Shown one piece after another: positions 44,636-45,725 of a stretch of DNA of 45,725 nt. The stretch covers positions 1 through 45,725 of the IMG/VR virus record IMGVR_UViG_3300034094_000190; one strand, given 5' to 3'. A program made the translations under genes and the position numbers. Numbering within the stretch: the stretch's first letter is position 1; every line of letters begins with the position of its first letter. Source of the stretch: a virus. The notes beneath the pieces were generated by a model. That model made no database searches. It saw only the letters and a program-made list of their open reading frames with translations, and was not told the origin of the DNA.

Positions 44636-44664
44636 ATAGTAGCATTATATCAATAGGTTGTCAA
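44636..44664 (-). promoter_or_regulatory. promoter for the small acidic gene operon
   Basis: Minus strand: TTGACA (44659-44664), 17-base spacer, TACTAT (44636-44641). An imperfect inverted repeat (CCTATTGATATA / TATATTAATAGG) overlaps the spacer and -10 box. Confidence 0.8.
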
Positions 44665-44684
44665 CACATTAACAGATTGAATTT

Positions 44685-45017
44685 TTAACTGAATTTAGCT
44701 ATCATGACTTTATATTCAGCATCACCAACAATGAATGTTTTTTGTTCACCGTTTTGTTGAATGATTTTAACCGATTTTCCTTTGAATACGGGACGGTCAA
44801 GAAATTCAATACAGATGGGATATGAAGCAAAATCGCACATATAAACTTTTCCATTTAAACAATATGCTTTTAAAGTGCAATCATTTGGAGGGTTTATAGA
44901 ATCAATTTCTCGCGTCACCTCTAATGCTTCAACGGTGTACCAGTTTTTTAACAACCATCCAAGATTTTTGATTGGTTTTTCAATTCCAGTATTGTTGTCG
45001 ATTAATTTAGCAGGCAT
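44685..45017 (-). CDS. hypothetical protein, 110 aa
   Basis: Start taken at 45017 after AAGGGAAATAAAACC, since an upstream in-frame extension overlaps the promoter. Begins MPAKLIDNNTGIEKPIKNLG; beta-rich with three Cys. Resembles small phage proteins in plan only. No family recognised. Confidence 0.7.
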   Translation of the reverse strand: MPAKLIDNNTGIEKPIKNLGWLLKNWYTVEALEVTREIDSINPPNDCTLKAYCLNGKVYMCDFASYPICIEFLDRPVFKGKSVKIIQQNGEQKTFIVGDAEYKVMIAKFS

Positions 45018-45054
45018 GGTTTTATTTCCCTTGATTGATTTGTTTACTATCTTA

Positions 45055-45103
45055 ATTAAAACATAAAATAGTTTGATTGTCAACAGTTTAATCAAACTAT
45101 TTT
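45055..45103 (-). promoter_or_regulatory. promoter with 14-bp inverted repeat around -35
   Basis: Minus strand: TTGACA (45078-45083), 17-base spacer, TTTAAT (45055-45060). Inverted repeat arms 45065-45078 and 45090-45103 (AAAATAGTTTGATT / AATCAAACTATTTT) flank the -35 box. It starts 12 bases after the upstream stop. Confidence 0.8.
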
Positions 45104-45114
45104 ATTTGAACACT

Positions 45115-45345
45115 TTAGTTAAGCGGAATTAAAAACCCACACTCGACTAAAGATTGAACAAAGCTATCAGGTGAATCGGTGTATATCACACTACCTGAGT
45201 AAGATTTTTCAATCTTTTTTCTGAAGCTCATATACTCTTGAACAGATTTATGTTTCCGTTTACACCGCTTCCACAATACGGTGGTGATTTGTTCAGCATC
45301 ACCTTTTAATATGACGCTACAATCAAACATGATGTATATTTTCAT
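45115..45345 (-). CDS. hypothetical protein, 76 aa
   Basis: Begins immediately after the amidoligase stop (TAAATG), so translated from the same message. Starts MKIYIMFDCSVILKGDAEQI, then a basic helix (WKRCKRKHKS) and an acidic end. No family recognised; may assist the amidoligase. Confidence 0.65.
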   Translation of the reverse strand: MKIYIMFDCSVILKGDAEQITTVLWKRCKRKHKSVQEYMSFRKKIEKSYSGSVIYTDSPDSFVQSLVECGFLIPLN

Positions 45346-45725
45346 TTACTGCCAACTCCCTTCATAGGTGTAGCCGTGTGAACATAACTTATCTTCCCGT
45401 GACGCTAAACCATCTCGCTTGACTGTGTAATATTTCCGAACATCATCACTATGAAATAATTTATCCCACCCTAAATCTTGAACGTTATCAGAATTTGTAT
45501 ACTTCACAAACTCTTGCAGGAAACGAACCCACATAATAATACGTTTTGAAGATAACGTGCCACCATGTTGCCGGAACTCAATAGTCCCATGAGTTCTATA
45601 AGAATGAAGATTTACCTTACAATATCTTGAACCTTGGTGTTTCACTAAATCGGAAACATATATAAATTTATCAGGGTGAAATTCCCTTGATAAAAACTGA
45701 TAGCCAAAAGAATCATAAATTGATT
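45346..45725 (-). CDS. putative amidoligase enzyme, 3' part (runs off the window)
   Basis: The minus-strand frame is open to the right edge, so the N terminus is missing; the GTG at 45645 is internal. The segment RYCKVNLHSYRTHGTIEFRQHGGTL matches the family Amidoligase_2 (R-Y-x-x-V-N-L ... G-T-(I/V)-E-F-R-x-H-x-G-T), whose E and R belong to the ATP-dependent, glutamine-synthetase-like active site. These enzymes form amide bonds on peptides or cell-wall components and are common in phages and plasmids. Confidence 0.75.
   Translation of the reverse strand, partial: SIYDSFGYQFLSREFHPDKFIYVSDLVKHQGSRYCKVNLHSYRTHGTIEFRQHGGTLSSKRIIMWVRFLQEFVKYTNSDNVQDLGWDKLFHSDDVRKYYTVKRDGLASREDKLCSHGYTYEGSWQ

Noticed and set aside
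1-45725. Insertion sequences, integrase or diversity-generating retroelement
   Set aside because: I saw no transposase, recombinase or reverse transcriptase motif and no terminal inverted repeats with target duplications.

Overview
The window is AT-rich DNA (roughly 70% A+T by eye), tightly packed with short, overlapping genes. It looks like part of a large phage or phage-like plasmid of a filamentous, probably heterocyst-forming, cyanobacterium. The host guess rests on heptameric repeats (TCAGTTA and GGTGTAT series) of the STRR type known from such cyanobacteria, and on several small families that recall cyanobacterial conserved hypotheticals. No terminase, portal, capsid, tail, integrase, transposase, ParA or relaxase is visible, so phage versus plasmid cannot be settled from this window.

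Layout. (1) 1-6.3 kb: small accessory genes, including three Cys-rich paralogues, a MazG-type NTP pyrophosphatase, DUF3850 and DUF488 proteins, a possible FinO-like protein, and a sigma factor with region 2 but no visible region 4. (2) 6.3-12.1 kb: DnaG-type primase, a winged-helix-like protein, several unknowns, and a 330-aa protein whose C-terminal tip resembles that of SSB. (3) 12.1-16.7 kb: a MoxR-like AAA+ ATPase and a VWA/MIDAS protein, preceded by two unknown partners. (4) 16.7-18.4 kb: an ASCH protein and small genes, some with lesions. (5) 18.4-25.8 kb: a module of visibly higher GC (to about 23.2 kb), with three small DNA-binding regulators, at least nine small membrane proteins, a rhomboid protease, and a membrane ATPase fused to a GIY-YIG nuclease. 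(6) 25.9-40 kb: RusA resolvase, Xre repressor, a putative PD-(D/E)XK nuclease, DnaB helicase, family B DNA polymerase, ThyX, tRNA(CAU), dUTPase, a ParB-like protein and two tandem C5 methyltransferases. (7) 40-45.7 kb, minus strand: short genes behind strong TTGACA-N17 promoters, several with inverted repeats at the -35 box, plus tandem repeats, a family of small acidic proteins and the 3' part of an amidoligase gene.

The core suggests a self-sufficient replication programme: primase, helicase, polymerase, putative SSB and resolvase make and process DNA; MazG, dUTPase and ThyX shape the nucleotide pool; methyltransferases modify the product. The membrane module and the MoxR/VWA cluster are the best candidates for an undescribed system. 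A second theme is translational oddity: four ORFs have ATA where a start is expected, and several small genes are broken, mostly at A-runs, while all large replication genes are intact.
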